Shown: positions 43,678 to 53,924 of the stretch, in pieces
Layout: each line of letters opens with the position of its first letter
Position numbering within the stretch: the first letter of the stretch is position 1
Source of the DNA: Dipteris shenzhenensis
Taxonomy: Eukaryota; Polypodiophyta; Polypodiopsida; Gleicheniales
Length of the DNA stretch: 64,000 nucleotides
Reading direction: 5' to 3' (one strand)
NCBI GenBank assembly: GCA_047967505.1
Contig: CM106538.1
The notes under the pieces: model-generated
What the model saw: only the letters and a program-made list of their open reading frames with translations
Databases searched by the model: none
What the model was told of the DNA's origin: nothing
Made by a program: the position numbers and the translations under genes

Positions 43678-45756
43678 CTATCCAATGCCCATCAATACAC
43701 GACAATACTCAAACCGCTGACTAGGTAGACTCTTCGTCAGCATATCTGTAGGGTTATCATCTGTATGAACCTTGACAAGCTCTATGCGCTTGTCCTCAAG
43801 TACCTCCCTAATGAAATGGTACCTGACCTCAATGTGTTTGGTCTTTGCATGAAAGACCAGATTCCGTGCTAGCTGAATAGCACTCATGGAATCACTATGC
43901 AATGTCGGTACACCTGTATGAATCCCCAAATCTCCCACTAGCCGATCAAGCCATATAGCCTCCTTGCAACCCTCTGTGGCTGCAACATACTCAGCCTCTG
44001 TGGTAGACAAAGCAACGCACTTCTGTGCGCGAGACATCCACGACACTGCACCACCTGCAAAGGTGAACACATAACCAAAAGTGGATCTCCTACTATCCAC
44101 ATGCCCTGCATAGTCTGAATCTGTGTACCCAAGTACACGCATGTCTCCTTTACCAAAGCAAATGCACATCTCCTTGGTACCCTTCATGTACCTCATGATG
44201 CACTTAACTGCCTCCCAATGCCTCTTTCCTGGATTAGCCATATAGCGGCTAACAACTCCCACTGCAAATGCAATGTCTGGTCTAGTAGCTATCATAGCAT
44301 ACATAAGACTCCCAACTGCTGATGCATAAGGAACCTTGGCCATCGTGGCCCTTTCCTCATCAGATTTGGGACTATCTGTATGACTCAGTTTCACATATAG
44401 AGGCAATGGAGTACTCACTGCCTTCCCCCCCTCCATATTGAAACGCTGTAATACTTTTGTAACATACTCTTTTTGTGAAAGCCAAAGGAGTTTCCTACTC
44501 CGATCACGCGTGATGCGCATACCAAGAATATGACCTGCAAATCCCAAATCCTTCATATCAAAGGCCTCATGCAACTTGGCCTTTAATGCATCTAGCTCAT
44601 AAGTATTCTTGCTAGCCAATAGCATATCATCCACATATAGTGCCAGGATTATCAGGCTACTATCCTTAGCCCTTTTAGTGTAGAGGCAGTGATCAATTTC
44701 ACTCCTTCTAAAACCCTGGGACCGAATGAAAGCATCAAACTTCTGATACCATTCTCTAGGTGCTTGCTTAAGACCATAGAGACTCTTTTTCAGCTTGCAA
44801 ACTAAATGCTCTTTGCCCTTTTCTTCAAAGCCTTCCGGCTGCACCATGTAAATTTCCTCATGCAAATCCCCATGCAAGAAAGCTGTCTTGACATCCATTT
44901 GCATAAGCTCCATATCCTCTGATGCCACTAGTCCAAGCATGCATCTAAGTGTGGTCATCTTCACAACCGGAGAGAATATCTCATCAAAGTCCACACCCTT
45001 CTCTTGCTTGAACCCTTTAGCAACCAAACGGGCCTTGTACCTAGGCACATCATCACCTGTGACCTTCATTTTGTAGACCCATTTACATGGCAATGCTTTC
45101 TTTCCATGTGGCAAAGAAACCAAGTCCCAAGTCTTATTCTTCATAAGTGAACTCATCTCTGATTGCATAGCATACTCCCACTTGCGTTGATCCTCACGCA
45201 TCATAGCCTCTCTGTAGCAAGAAGGCTCCCCGCAATCAGTAAGCATCACATAGTCTACCCCTGGAACAAACCTATCAGGCGGTCTAGACACTCTAGATGA
45301 TCTTCTCAAGGGCATTTCAGCTTGCTGTCCCACTTGCATATCAGCCACATTTGGCTCATCATTTCCACCAATAGATGATCCATCATCTACCCTTGATTGT
45401 ATACCTGTGGGAGTACTTGGTGGTACCATTTCTTGCACATTTGGTGCATGGACAGCTTGCTGTCTATCAACATATGCAGGTGGATTCACATCCTGGAAAG
45501 TGATTCTCCTCATTTCCACATCCCTCATGGGTGCCTTATGCATCTTCTTCTCATTGAAGACCACATCATGGCTGCATATGATCTTCTTTGCTTCTGGATC
45601 CCAGAGACGATAGCCCATCTCTCCACTTTCACCATAACCCAGAAAGATGCATTTCCTAGACTTAGGGCACATGTGCATATGCCTCACACCCAAATATACG
45701 CAAATGAGAGTAAGAGGGCTTCTTTCCACTCCATGCCTCTTCAGGAATACCACCAT
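43678..45756 (-). CDS. Inner copia pol, C-terminal part: reverse transcriptase and RNase H
   Basis: An intact minus-strand frame of 692 codons. The N-terminal 30 residues overlap the preceding frame; meaningful homology starts at KSRKCIFLGYGE (end of integrase). The reverse transcriptase has CKWVYKMK, RLVAKGFKQEKGVDF, MDVKTAFLHGDL, SLYGLKQAPREWYQ and the catalytic YVDDM at 44623-44637. RNase H has TDSDYAG, ALSTTEAEYVA, KTKHIEVRYHFIRE and the terminal PTDMLTKSLP. The enzymes copy element RNA into cDNA in cytoplasmic particles. It resembles the TNT 1-94 group. It cannot be made as part of the polyprotein in this copy because the frame is shifted at about 45665. Confidence 0.9.
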   Translation of the reverse strand: MVVFLKRHGVERSPLTLICVYLGVRHMHMCPKSRKCIFLGYGESGEMGYRLWDPEAKKIICSHDVVFNEKKMHKAPMRDVEMRRITFQDVNPPAYVDRQQAVHAPNVQEMVPPSTPTGIQSRVDDGSSIGGNDEPNVADMQVGQQAEMPLRRSSRVSRPPDRFVPGVDYVMLTDCGEPSCYREAMMREDQRKWEYAMQSEMSSLMKNKTWDLVSLPHGKKALPCKWVYKMKVTGDDVPRYKARLVAKGFKQEKGVDFDEIFSPVVKMTTLRCMLGLVASEDMELMQMDVKTAFLHGDLHEEIYMVQPEGFEEKGKEHLVCKLKKSLYGLKQAPREWYQKFDAFIRSQGFRRSEIDHCLYTKRAKDSSLIILALYVDDMLLASKNTYELDALKAKLHEAFDMKDLGFAGHILGMRITRDRSRKLLWLSQKEYVTKVLQRFNMEGGKAVSTPLPLYVKLSHTDSPKSDEERATMAKVPYASAVGSLMYAMIATRPDIAFAVGVVSRYMANPGKRHWEAVKCIMRYMKGTKEMCICFGKGDMRVLGYTDSDYAGHVDSRRSTFGYVFTFAGGAVSWMSRAQKCVALSTTEAEYVAATEGCKEAIWLDRLVGDLGIHTGVPTLHSDSMSAIQLARNLVFHAKTKHIEVRYHFIREVLEDKRIELVKVHTDDNPTDMLTKSLPSQRFEYCRVLMGIG

Positions 45757-46768
45757 CCAAACTCTTGCTAGGTGATCTATTGATCACGTGCACTGCAGTC
45801 TTCATTGCCTCAGCCCAAAAACCACTAGAAAGACTTGCATTGGAAAGCATGCATTGCAACCTTTCTTGAATGGTACGGTTCATCTTTTCTGCAACTGGAT
45901 TTTGCTTTGGAGTACGAGGGGATGTGAGCTCCCTCTTAATCCCACGTGTATCACAGAAATGCTGAAAGTCATGAGAGAGATACTCTCCACCATTGTCAGT
46001 CCGTAGGCATTTAAGCATTCTACCTGACTGATTCTCAACCAAGGCCAACCATTTCTGAAATACCTGGAACACATCACTCTTTCGAGCTATAGCATAAGCC
46101 CACACTTTCCTAGTTGCATCATCAATGAATGTCACATAGTATTCAGCCCCGCCTAATGACCGTGTAGGCATGGGACCACATACGTATGAATGCACCAAAT
46201 CAAGCATTTCAAACTCTTTCTTTCCCCTTCTTTTATGGGCTGATTTAGTCTGCTTCCCATAGAGACAGTGCTCACAAAATTCAAAATCAGAGAAACTCAA
46301 ATGCGGTACATAACCCAAACGGCATAAGAGTTTCATTCCATTCTGGCTCATGTGCCCCAACCTGCAATGCCACAAAGAAGTGCTTGGTTGCTCGGTTATT
46401 GCAACAACATGATCAAATACCCCTGATACATGTAAGGGATACAAAGTCCCACACTTGGCACCCCTAGCGAAAAGCATAGAGCCCTTTTGAATTTTCCAAC
46501 TCTGAAAGCCAAAAGTGGTGTGAAAACCAGCATCATCTAGCTGACCCACTGAAATAAGACTCTTGGTCAACTTAGGCACATGTCTCACATGTTTCAAAAC
46601 AAATGCAGACCCATTTGCAAAAGAAAACTTTATGTCACCTGCTCCCACTATGTCACATGCATAGTCATTTCCAAGATGCACACAACCTGTCTTTCCACTA
46701 TCATAAGTGGAGAACCATTCCCTATGGGGAGTAACATGGAATGAAGCACCAGAATCCAAAATCCAATC
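45662..46768 (-). CDS. Inner copia pol, N-terminal part: protease and integrase
   Basis: This frame is in phase with gag, directly after its TAG stop. It starts with the protease motif WILDSGASFHVT, then a GAG-pre-integrase region LWHCRLGHMSQNG (His-Cys zinc-binding type, about 46330-46370), and the integrase core FIDDATRKVW, TDNGGEYLS and AEKMNRT carrying the D-D-E triad. It ends at a premature stop after GCEAYAHVP, where a small deletion changes frame relative to the downstream pol frame. The usual TPQQNGVAE motif is altered to TPKQNPVAE. Confidence 0.88.
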   Translation of the reverse strand, partial: DWILDSGASFHVTPHREWFSTYDSGKTGCVHLGNDYACDIVGAGDIKFSFANGSAFVLKHVRHVPKLTKSLISVGQLDDAGFHTTFGFQSWKIQKGSMLFARGAKCGTLYPLHVSGVFDHVVAITEQPSTSLWHCRLGHMSQNGMKLLCRLGYVPHLSFSDFEFCEHCLYGKQTKSAHKRRGKKEFEMLDLVHSYVCGPMPTRSLGGAEYYVTFIDDATRKVWAYAIARKSDVFQVFQKWLALVENQSGRMLKCLRTDNGGEYLSHDFQHFCDTRGIKRELTSPRTPKQNPVAEKMNRTIQERLQCMLSNASLSSGFWAEAMKTAVHVINRSPSKSLDGGIPEEAWSGKKPSYSHLRIFGCEAYAHVP

Positions 46769-47740
46769 CTAGGAATATGCATCATCTGAAGTGGTAAGCA
46801 ACTCTGCAGATAAAGTAGACATGAAGAGAACATCATTGTCACTATCATGTGTGACTGCATTGATCTCCTCGATCTTCACTTTTCCTTTGTCCTCCCTTGG
46901 ACTCTCTTCCTTTTGATTTGCACCCCAATTTGCATTCTTTTTCTTATCCTTTTGCTCTCTTTTCAGCTTGTAGCAATCCTTTTTCATATGGCCCTTCTTG
47001 CCACAATGGTAACACTCAATGTTCCGTGCCTTGGATTTGCTACGAGACTTCCCTCTTTCTTGGGACTTCCCCCTGAACTGTGATCTGCCCCTTTGCACAT
47101 TTAAGGCTGCATCCTGCTTGTTGCCATCCATAGACTTCCGTCTAATCTCCTCGGCCAACAAGCTACCCACAACATCATCGAATTTCAGTACTCCACCAGG
47201 TGCAGAGTTACTGACAGCTGTACGGAAGGTATCCCATGAGGATGGCAATGAACATAAGAGAAATATTGCCTTAGTCTCCGCATCAAAATTCATTTTCTGA
47301 GCCTGAAGCTGGCTGAAAATAATATTGAATTCATTCAAGTGAGAAGCAATGGAGACCCCTTCCTTCATCTGCAGCTCAAACAACCTCTTCATGAGGTAAA
47401 CTTTATTAGAGGCAGTTTCCTTCTCATAAGTGGCACACAGTTTCTTCCACAAATCTTCCGTAGTCTGCTCATTTACTACTGTGAAATAAACTGACTCTGC
47501 AAGATGAAGTCTAATAGTAGACTTTGCTAATGCATCCAACTCATTCCAATCATCCTCAGACATATTTGCAGGCTTAGCTTCAATCCCTGCCAAGGGTTTA
47601 ATCTGCTTCTTTTGAATAAGCACATCCCTTATCTGTTCTTTCCACAAAGAAAAGTTTGTCCCATCAAACTTTTTAATGCTGACAAACTCCTTTTCAGACG
47701 TGGAAGAGGATGCCATGATGCAAATGAAACAAAATCCCAA
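46769..47740 (-). CDS. Inner copia gag
   Basis: An intact frame of 323 residues. The N-terminal region has KKFDGTNFSLWKEQIRDVL and LHLAESVYFTVV, the capsid region ATYEKETASNKVYLMKRLFEL, and a CCHC knuckle CYHCGKKGHMKKDC at about 46973-47014, preceded by an Arg/Ser/Lys-rich run. It forms the virus-like particle core and binds element RNA. The start used is the first ATG, 47738-47740, or the ATG eight codons later (MASSSTSEK), which is the more usual copia-like start. It ends at TAG 46769-46771, with the protease frame continuing in phase. Confidence 0.9.
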   Translation of the reverse strand: MGFCFICIMASSSTSEKEFVSIKKFDGTNFSLWKEQIRDVLIQKKQIKPLAGIEAKPANMSEDDWNELDALAKSTIRLHLAESVYFTVVNEQTTEDLWKKLCATYEKETASNKVYLMKRLFELQMKEGVSIASHLNEFNIIFSQLQAQKMNFDAETKAIFLLCSLPSSWDTFRTAVSNSAPGGVLKFDDVVGSLLAEEIRRKSMDGNKQDAALNVQRGRSQFRGKSQERGKSRSKSKARNIECYHCGKKGHMKKDCYKLKREQKDKKKNANWGANQKEESPREDKGKVKIEEINAVTHDSDNDVLFMSTLSAELLTTSDDAYS

Positions 47741-49108
47741 ATGCTAGTACCTGCAAGAGAGAATCACACCAAATACTAGGTGCACCTAAATGTGTATGCC
47801 ACAATAGAGTGAAATATCACCAAAACTCAAAACTCAAAGCATCTGACTCATGTGCATATACTATGCATCCATATGAGCAAATCTGGCCCAAAAGAAAATG
47901 CCAATAAGTGCCAAATGACTCAAGCATAAACACTGTCCACTGGCATATGCATCAATAATGTCTCATCCAAGAGAGCATAGCACTATCAGTGCATCACCTG
48001 CAATGTTTCAAAGCTATCCCTCAGCTTAAAATAGCATCCATGTGCAAAGCGTCCATAAAAAATAGCATCCCACAAGGCAATTTGGGCCTATCAGCGCATC
48101 CAACAAGGACCGCAATGCATCCAAATGGCCTATAAATCATCCACTGCAACCCAATGCATACCACGAATGAGCGCACACTGCTCAAACTGCAACCAGAGTG
48201 ATCTGCATAAGATATGCTCAAGAAATCATAGTCCCACGGTAATGAGCGCTACTGAAAATAGGACCTGAGATGCTTCAAAACATGGGCGCCATCGCATAAT
48301 TGGACTCAGCAAGAAAATCTGCAAATATCTCTCTTCTGCCAGAACTCCAAAATCTCAACCGATGAGTGAGAAACGGGAGTCAATACTTATCCACTGCCAT
48401 GTGGCATAAATCTAAGGTTTCAAAACCTTAGTATGAAAAATGCATCACAGAGAGACGAAATCGAATACACAGAGATTTATAACTCTGAAAATCCTCCACC
48501 GAATCACACAAGAACTGATAGGTAGGGGTTTTTAGGCGTTCGGAACGCAATGGGACAGACGGTTTTGGAAACCGTGGTCTCAATCACTGGGTCCAACACA
48601 CGGACTGAAAAAAGTTTTTGGCAACAGAGCTATCTGTAAACTCCACCGGAGTGCGAATGATGAGCAACATAGAAGTTTTAGGACCTCCTGAGTCCACCGG
48701 AACTGACAGATCTGCAAATGGTTGCTCCAAACTTGAGTTCCAACACCCGGGCAAAAAACGCAGGAACTGACACAGTGAGTCAGAAATCCAATGAAATGAT
48801 CCCAGATTCAAGAATGAAGGTGTTTCCAAGCTCCTGAAGTAATGTGGACACCAAAAGCAAGCAATAGTGGCCTCTACAAGTCAATACGGAGTCTCTGTCA
48901 TCGAACGGAACAAGGAAAAGCTCAAAAAACGACTTTTTCTTTGAAACCACTTAACAGGCTCTCAAAAACAGTTCGTAAAGCCAAAGTGACTTTTCCAAAG
49001 GTTCCTCCAAGGTCTCTGCACACTGGATGCAAGTAAAGTCGCCCACAAAGCTTCCCACAGAGCTGCTGAGCTTCCAAGCATTCACGCACGCTCAGCTAGA
49101 TCACCTGG
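47741..49108 (-). other. Inner copia leader (between primer-binding site and gag)
   Basis: About 1.37 kb without a long frame. It is unusually long for a copia leader of this group and rich in short direct words such as gcatcca. No captured gene was recognised. Confidence 0.6.
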
Positions 49109-49122
49109 GCTCTGATACCAAT

Positions 49123-49303
49123 TGAGAGTACTCTCAACGGAAGCAAGAATGGAAGAAGGAGAGAGAGAGAGAGAGAGAGACAGAGAGCCACACAAGTTTT
49201 GGTGGGTGCAGAACCACCCTAATCTTCTTTTTCATTCATTTATATATGTGTTTGAGTATTGTACATAACTGGGGTTAAGGCACAGTGACCTTTAACCCCC
49301 ACA
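49123..49303 (-). repeat. 5' LTR of the inner copia element
   Basis: 181 bp, identical to the 3' LTR at 43444-43624. The primer-binding site follows at 49109-49120 on the minus strand. Confidence 0.92.
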
Positions 49304-49790
49304 TGTCGATATACCAAGGATTCTATTCCACTTGGTCGACTTGATAGCTATAATCCTCTTTGGGATTGAAATCAGAGTCTAGATACACTGTATCAGTCTG
49401 ATGCATTTCCTCGCTTGCAAGAAACATATTCCCATGTTCATTTGCAAAATGACTATGACTAGAATGTCCACCACGATGATTTCCTCTGCCTTCGAAATTC
49501 CCTCGATGGATTGACCGCCTTGGTTGTACTACTTCTTGCGGCAATCTCTTTCATAGTGTCTAAACTTGTGATAGTAGTTGCACTGAATGTTTGACACGTT
49601 GGTGGATGCATTCCCTCGTCTTTGAAATCTTCCTCTGTTGGAATGAGGGAGAGTTTTCTGAGTTGAGTGCTTTGCAGAGAGATTCTGCTTACTTTGATTG
49701 TGTGAGAAGACAGTTCTTTGGATGATTCTCTCTTTGAGTGGCAAGAGATAGAGAAGCCTCTTATGAGACAAAGACACCAAATGGTAGTAG
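49304..49790 (-). pseudogene. Outer copia gag, 3' part
   Basis: Minus-strand frames 49780-49529 and 49544-49323 carry RTVFSHNQSKQNLS, a Gly/Arg-rich part and a zinc-knuckle relic CNYYHKFRHYERDC. Its second Cys is Tyr, so the finger is damaged. It is followed by an acidic stretch and then the start of the protease, cut by the inner element. A stop lies near 49320. Confidence 0.75.
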
Positions 49791-51769
49791 CCTATCTACA
49801 ACTCTCGGGAGACCCAGCTCAAACGCCCTATTACAACAACTAAAGGTGTCTAGGAGTCATTGAGTCCTACGGCCATAGCAGCTTCAAAAAATGTCCACAA
49901 CCTCGCCAATGACTATGTAGCAATCCAGGCTCCAGCAACACGTCTAAGGCTCACGACCTTCTATAGTGTCTCCTAGTTGGTACCCGTGAGTAGACCTCGA
50001 CAATATTCTACAACAGCTGCTCCAATCAATGCTGCTTAGGCCTCCCTGCCTACCACGACTATGGAGACCTTGCTCACATGCAATAGTGCCTCTATCACAA
50101 ACTGCATCTTTCTCTAGCTAGCCAACCGAGACGTCGATCCAAGCCTCTCCCGCTTGTTGTAGATAAGGTTGTTGAGGGTAGCCGGGTGCTCGTGGGAGTG
50201 TTTAGTCCATGCATCTACAACCAGCAATGACCAAGCTAGTTCTCTGCACCGCTGCAAGCCTGAGAGGCCTTACAATGAACGAGCTCCTAGAGATGCACAA
50301 TGACTAGCCTCCATCATCAACAGCCGCCCCAGACAGCACCTGCGCAACAATGCATCCGCAAATGATGGACTTCCATTGACACAAACAAAATCTTCAACCC
50401 TGAAACAAAGTTCCATAGAGCCTCTCGAAGCTGCCTCTAACAAGCTTCCATGACCTGCAATGGTAGTCTGCCCTAGCACAACGAAATATGCTTCACAGAA
50501 CATGTCCACACCATTGACGGGCTCCAAGGAGACGGAATCTTCAAAAGATTTCGATTAGCCAAATCATGACATGTGGCACATCCTATCTACATGCCAGATC
50601 AGCAGCCTCGTTGGTCTACCATGTCAGCATCAGGCTGGTCATATTCAAAGTCATCTTATCTACCACGTGGCAGATAAGCCTCTCAATTCTTGACACATGG
50701 CACGACCCCCCAGCTCAGCAATCCACATCATCACCTTATCCATAGTGCCACATCATCTACCATGGTGGCAGCCATGTCATCACTAACACATCATTAGTGC
50801 CACATCATCTACTGACATCATCATCTGTGCCACCTCAGTTGTCCAGTGAGCACTGACCTTTGTCGGCACACACAATGCTCCACAATCGCTTCATGTGACC
50901 ACTCCTACCACCTCAACACAGGCTCCACTGGCACACCTCTTGCTAAGCACAGTGCCACATCATCACTACATATGACCCATAGTGACACATCATCATTGAG
51001 CACCATTTGCACTCCTTTTGCCCCTCCACATAGATTAAATCATATCTTTTGATCTAGGAAGAATTTAAGGGCGCTCCAAAAAGAAAAGTTGCTCGTTTTT
51101 TTGTGCTCTACACGCTTGTCACATCACGCACACATTTTGGCACAAGTTACACTCACATTTTAGCCTCGCCGGCAAAACCACTTCATTCATGCACATTTGC
51201 CTCTACATCGATGCATCTGACCCAACACTTAAAAAGAACAAAAGAAAAGGAATTATTTGTTGTTCTTTCATCAATCGACGGTTGGTATAGATCTAGATTA
51301 GAGTAGACTAGATCACCATAGAGGGGACACTTTGAATTTCCCCAAGTTACCCATCTAAGCCATGCCCAAAATTCTCGACTAGTACTTACTTGGAGTTAGT
51401 CCATACACTCACATATGGTTTCACATGATTAACCTAAAACCTTACATTCATCAGTTCAGTGAGTAGACTTTAGAGTTCAGAGGCATTGCAGATTGTTTTA
51501 GTGCGCAGATAGCACTTGATTTCACACACATGCCACCATTGTAAAGCCTATTCGGCTATCTCACAGCATCCTGCACATCATTTCATCCTTGTAAAGCCTC
51601 TTGGCTATTCCCGGCATCATTGCCACAAGCCTTCTAATACACATCAGATTTTATATATTGCAGCTCTATCTTCACCGCTGGTTCATAGATTTCACTTGGC
51701 ATAGTCAGTGTATTTACAGTTGATTCATATAGAGATTTTCACGACACTTTTGAGTACATTTCTTGCACC
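49791..51769. other. Foreign sequence inside the outer copia element, unassigned
   Basis: The outer element's gag N-terminal region is missing here. The stretch 50540-50980 is rich in ccacatcatc-type words (cacatcatctac, gccacatcat). It could be the 5' LTR and leader of the plus-strand copia whose gag starts at 51770, but I found no primer-binding site or duplicated end. Confidence 0.4.
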
Positions 51770-52620
51770 ATGTCTATGACTAGCAACCTCAATCTAGAGG
51801 CATCTGCTAAGTTAGAAAACTCCAATTATAGTACATGGAAATACCTAATGGAGACCATTCTTGTACTTCAAGACAAATGGGAGTATGTCGATGGGTCTAC
51901 ACCTAGACCATTGGACAATCCAGGCACCAGTAGCTCTACTTCATCTGTTGTCACAACACCAACAATGGGATCTACAGCTACACAAACAGTTTTCACACCT
52001 ATAGTAGATCCTGCCATTGCCTGAGCTCAGGCAGAATGGGATAAGAAAGACAAGTACTCCTATCATTTGATCAAGAAGAATGTGCAAGATGTCATGCTAA
52101 GACAGCTCAACATAGTCAAGACATCGAAAGAAGCATGGGATATGTTCACAGCTCTCTACGAGTCCAAGAACACATCCAGGATTCTTACACTGAGAAATCA
52201 AATCAACCAGAGTTTCCACAACAGCAGCAAAACCAGTCATGCTTATGTACTCCGCATCAAAGACTACAACAATCAACTTGTAGCAGTAGGAGAGACCATG
52301 AACCCTGCAGAAATGGTTCAAGTCATCCTGAATGGACTAGGAGAGGGATACGAGAATCTAGTCCAGAGTATTGCCATCCAACAGAAAATTCCAACACTGG
52401 AAGTACTTCAGTCAGTTCTACTTGGTGAAGAACTCGGGACTCAGGCAATTCAAGCATGAAAAGGTCATTCTAATGACCAGGCATTCATAGCTTTAGACAA
52501 AAGTAGAGGCAGAGGCAGAGGTAGAGGTAGATCATACCAGAAAAGTGGTCATCATCATCAATAAAATCAAAGTCATCATCAACATCATCCTCAGCAACAT
52601 TAGAATCAGCTTAGAAAACT
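51770..52620 (+). pseudogene. Copia-type gag in opposite orientation inside the outer element
   Basis: An ATG at 51770 opens ASAKLENSNYSTWKYLMETIL, the standard copia gag N-terminus. After a stop at 52022 the same frame continues as EAWDMFTALYESKN, LRNQINQSFHN and VILNGLGEGYENLV up to 52456. A Gly/Arg-rich and Gln/His-rich tail follows with stops. No zinc knuckle or pol is present. Being on the plus strand it cannot be the gag of the outer element and marks a third copia-derived insertion or recombination. Confidence 0.75.
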
Positions 52621-52851
52621 CTCAAGAAGGATGAATGGAAATCCTCACAATGGACTTAAGAAATGAACGAAAATTTCACAAAGCAGATCTCTCAAGAAAA
52701 ATGACGGAAATTTCTTTCAATGGACGAAATTTTCTCTATCAAAGAAAGCGAAGGTTCTCTTAGCGGAAGAGAACACTCAATCTCTCGATCACTCTCTCAC
52801 ACTCTCAAGAATCACAATGCCTCAGCAGAAGGCAAGGGAGCTCTGATACCA

Positions 52852-53108
52852 TGACAAAATATGAAGAGGGGAGAGGAGAAGAGTGGAAATGAGGAGAGAG
52901 AGCATAGCTAGAGAGCACACCACCAATGACTAACTGTATACTAGATTTAGTTGAAAAAATAGAATACATACAAACCCATTTAGGGTTAGGGTTAGGGGAT
53001 CTAACCCTTTCCTTTATAGCACTCTATAAGGTTAGTGATATGCACATATGATCACATGATGGTGCTATGCACACATGATCACATGATGTTGAGTGTGAAC
53101 TCTCAACA
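52852..53108 (-). repeat. 5' LTR of the outer copia element
   Basis: 257 bp with primer-binding site complement gctctgatacca at 52840-52851 on its inner side. Compared with 40080-40336 I count about 11 substitutions and no indel. Confidence 0.9.
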
Positions 53109-53924
53109 TGTGAGACAAAAGATTTTGATTAGACAACTAATGTTAGACAAAAGATTTACATTAGACATCTAACATGAGACTAAAGAATGAGAAGGTTGGG
53201 CTCAATGAACTCTCTGCTTATTTAAGTGTAGTGCAGACACAACTAAGAGCCCATTACAAAATCTAGCCCCAAAACTCTGTACATTGATCCAAACTCTATA
53301 CACCGATCCACCTACTATGAATCTATGGCTTACCCAAAGAATTTGGAATGCTTTTGTTCTATCTGAAAATGATGTTGGATGGCATCCTCACAGAAATAGA
53401 CCTAGAGAAGGAGGAGGAAAATAGCTGCAAGGAGGACATGCTTCGGTGGTGGGTGTATTCCTTGGAGTCGGCACAGACGATGAATATTAATTTCCCTGGC
53501 TATTGTTTTTCCTACTCCTTTAAGGTACTTGTCAAGCTCATGATGTAGGTTTCTTTTGGAAGGACATGATAGAGGCACAGAGATGTATAGAGCGCAAAGA
53601 CTAGGATGAAGAGGACCCCCTAGTGAAAGGAGGAGTTACTATGGGCATATAAGTTGGCAGAGTCAAGCAAGCAGAGTGTAATTCGAGTGTGTGAAGAGGA
53701 CTACCACTGTGCAGTAGACTGGCCTCAAGAGCTAGGAGATGCTTACTATAGAGAGGTTTTATAAGATTGTTGGGAGTCTGGAATTTCCTTAAAAAAGCAA
53801 AATGTCGTGTTTTGAAATAATAAAAATCTTGCAGACATTTCTTGAACTTGTGGATATTCTCATGGTGCTCATAATACCTGATTTTGTATCAACCTACTTC
53901 CATGTTAGTACTTAAATGTTTTAA
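53109..53924. other. Minisatellite continuation and unassigned sequence
   Basis: 53109-53190 continues the gagac-aaagatttcgatt array interrupted by the outer copia element. Beyond it a 66-codon plus frame (53348-53548) has no family motif. The rest may belong to coiled-coil element copy 2. Confidence 0.4.

Larger units (their letters stand above)
43439..49308 (-). mobile_element. Inner, recently inserted Ty1/copia element
   Basis: The element spans 43444-49303 (5,860 bp) between TGTCG at 43439-43443 and TGTCG at 49304-49308. The two 181-bp LTRs (43444-43624, 49123-49303) are identical base for base, including the (AG)10 run, so insertion is recent or followed by conversion. The primer-binding site (minus-strand tggtatcagagc) is at 49109-49120, three bases inside the 5' LTR. 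A leader of 1.37 kb precedes gag. Gag, protease, integrase, reverse transcriptase and RNase H follow in copia order, with one stop between gag and pol and one frame break in pol. Confidence 0.95.
40075..53113 (-). mobile_element. Outer Ty1/copia element with nested insertions
   Basis: The element spans 40080-53108 between TGTGA at 40075-40079 and TGTGA at 53109-53113. LTRs of 257 bp (40080-40336 and 52852-53108) start TG and end CA on the minus strand. The primer-binding site is at 52840-52851 (tggtatcagagc on the minus strand), next to the right LTR. A purine-rich tract gatcttgagggaagg adjoins the left LTR. Remaining parts in minus-strand order are a leader (about 52600-52839), gag 3' part (49304-49790), protease, integrase, reverse transcriptase and RNase H. 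A second copia element occupies 43444-49303, and foreign sequence with an opposite-strand gag lies at about 49790-52600. The LTRs differ at about 11 sites without indels. Confidence 0.92.

Noticed and set aside
44888-45771. Plus-strand frames opposite the inner copia pol
   Set aside because: Shadows of the 692-codon pol frame.
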